DNA of 25,474 bases. Origin: CAZDHT01 sp964505325. GTDB lineage: Bacteria; Planctomycetota; PUPC01. Shown here one piece after another: positions 25,096-25,474 of the stretch. The notes under the pieces were generated by a model. The model made no database searches and had not been told where the DNA came from. It worked only from the letters and a program-made list of their open reading frames with translations. The position numbers and the translations under genes are program-made. Positions within the stretch are counted from its first letter, which is position 1. Each line of letters starts with the position of its first letter. Location of the stretch: the NCBI GenBank assembly GCA_964505325.1, contig CAZDHT010000050.1, forward strand, positions 1 to 25,474, given 5' to 3'.

Positions 25096-25111
25096 TGTAC
25101 CATATGGTACA
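25096..25111. promoter_or_regulatory. Perfect 16-bp palindrome, putative operator
   Basis: TGTACCATATGGTACA is a perfect two-fold palindrome in the 80-base gap between the DUF3830 stop and the PTE-family start. Its near edge is 33 bases before the ATG. Length, symmetry and position fit an operator for a dimeric regulator such as a GntR- or LacI-type protein. No regulator gene is present in the window. I see no convincing -35/-10 pair around it. Confidence 0.5.
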
Positions 25112-25143
25112 TGGGACTTGCCGCGTGTTTGGCTCCATTCATG

Positions 25144-25474
25144 TCATGTGCGTCGGCGCAGGGTGATGCGGCCGTCGCCTTCCGTCAGCAGGCGCCCGGC
25201 CTCCTGTCTCAGAACCTGCCACCGCTCCCTGCCGCGAATCTGCGCGAACAGGTTGCCGGGGATCCAGCCCTGCCGGAGCTTGCTCTGGCCGCGGTCCCAG
25301 TAGATGCCGATGTCGTAGACCATCACCCCGTCGCGGGTCGGCGGCTGGCGGTAATGATAGTAGAGGATATCGCCGTGCTCGGGGAAGACGGTCGAGTTCT
25401 CGTAGGGCAGCTCTTCGCTGGGCGGCGGCACGAAGCACCACATCTCGGGCCCGGTCTCGCCGCCGTGGTGGAGG
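25144..25474 (-). CDS. DUF3830 family protein (cyclophilin-like), 5'-truncated by window edge
   Basis: The C-terminal 109 residues of a protein whose start lies beyond the window. The pattern GETGPEMWCFVPP, then ENSTVFPEHGDILYY, then GWIPGNLFAQI matches the DUF3830 family, small cyclophilin-like beta-barrel proteins of about 150 residues. They have no proven activity, although they are often found near amidase- or hydantoinase-type genes (recalled, not checked). This context fits that habit: it precedes a PTE-family and two amidohydrolase-family genes on the same strand. The stop TGA is at 25144-25146. An internal Met at about 25441-25443 is not the real start because conserved sequence continues upstream of it. 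Confidence 0.8.
   Translation of the reverse strand, partial: LHHGGETGPEMWCFVPPPSEELPYENSTVFPEHGDILYYHYRQPPTRDGVMVYDIGIYWDRGQSKLRQGWIPGNLFAQIRGRERWQVLRQEAGRLLTEGDGRITLRRRT

Overview
This is a GC-rich bacterial window with dense, short-spaced genes, many GGAGG-type ribosome binding sites and frequent GTG or TTG starts. A 10-base run of Ns at 9036-9045 marks a scaffold join, so the source is probably a draft or metagenome-assembled genome. The gene set includes a large alpha-2-macroglobulin with a thioester, GH31 and GH127 glycosidases, a heparinase II/III-like lyase, an NHL/HEAT lipoprotein, and creatininase, DUF3830 and amidohydrolase families. With the REP-like hairpins, this suggests a polysaccharide-degrading member of the PVC group (Planctomycetota, Lentisphaerota or Verrucomicrobiota) or a similar lineage. 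No rRNA or marker gene is present, so the taxonomy is inference only.

Layout. (1) 2-3382 (+): the C-terminal 1,126 codons of an alpha-2-macroglobulin with six predicted membrane helices inserted before the macroglobulin domain. (2) 3383-4143: a 761-base non-coding stretch rich in hairpin repeats. It holds an inverted REP-like pair, a three-copy palindrome family and a small tandem repeat. (3) 4144-8631 (-): a GH31-GH127-GNAT operon with overlapping genes and a plausible promoter near 8836-8863. (4) 8965-14824 (+): a lipoprotein with a FlgD-like domain, NHL propeller and HEAT repeats, followed 13 bases later by a secreted heparinase II/III-like protein. (5) 14841-18755 (-): an exported M28 peptidase with a PDZ domain, then an ABC-F ATPase with its own promoter-like sequence. 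(6) 18971-22304 (+): VOC protein, Ldh_2-type dehydrogenase, creatininase-family hydrolase and RNA 3'-phosphate cyclase. (7) 22388-25474 (-): a cut-off DUF3830 protein, then a tightly coupled trio of PTE-family lactonase/hydrolase, a degenerate amidohydrolase and an intact amidohydrolase, preceded by a perfect 16-bp palindrome.

Two themes connect the genes. Regions 3 and 4 look like carbohydrate use: intracellular cleavage of plant-type oligosaccharides, and exported uronate-polymer lyase functions. Regions 6 and 7 converge on each other and together encode a dehydrogenase and several cyclic-amide, lactone or amide hydrolases. They look like a small-molecule catabolic island, but the substrate cannot be read from the sequence. 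The most unusual items are the membrane insert in the macroglobulin, the amidohydrolase paralogue that has lost every metal-ligand position while staying translationally coupled to an intact partner, and the repeat-packed intergenic region.
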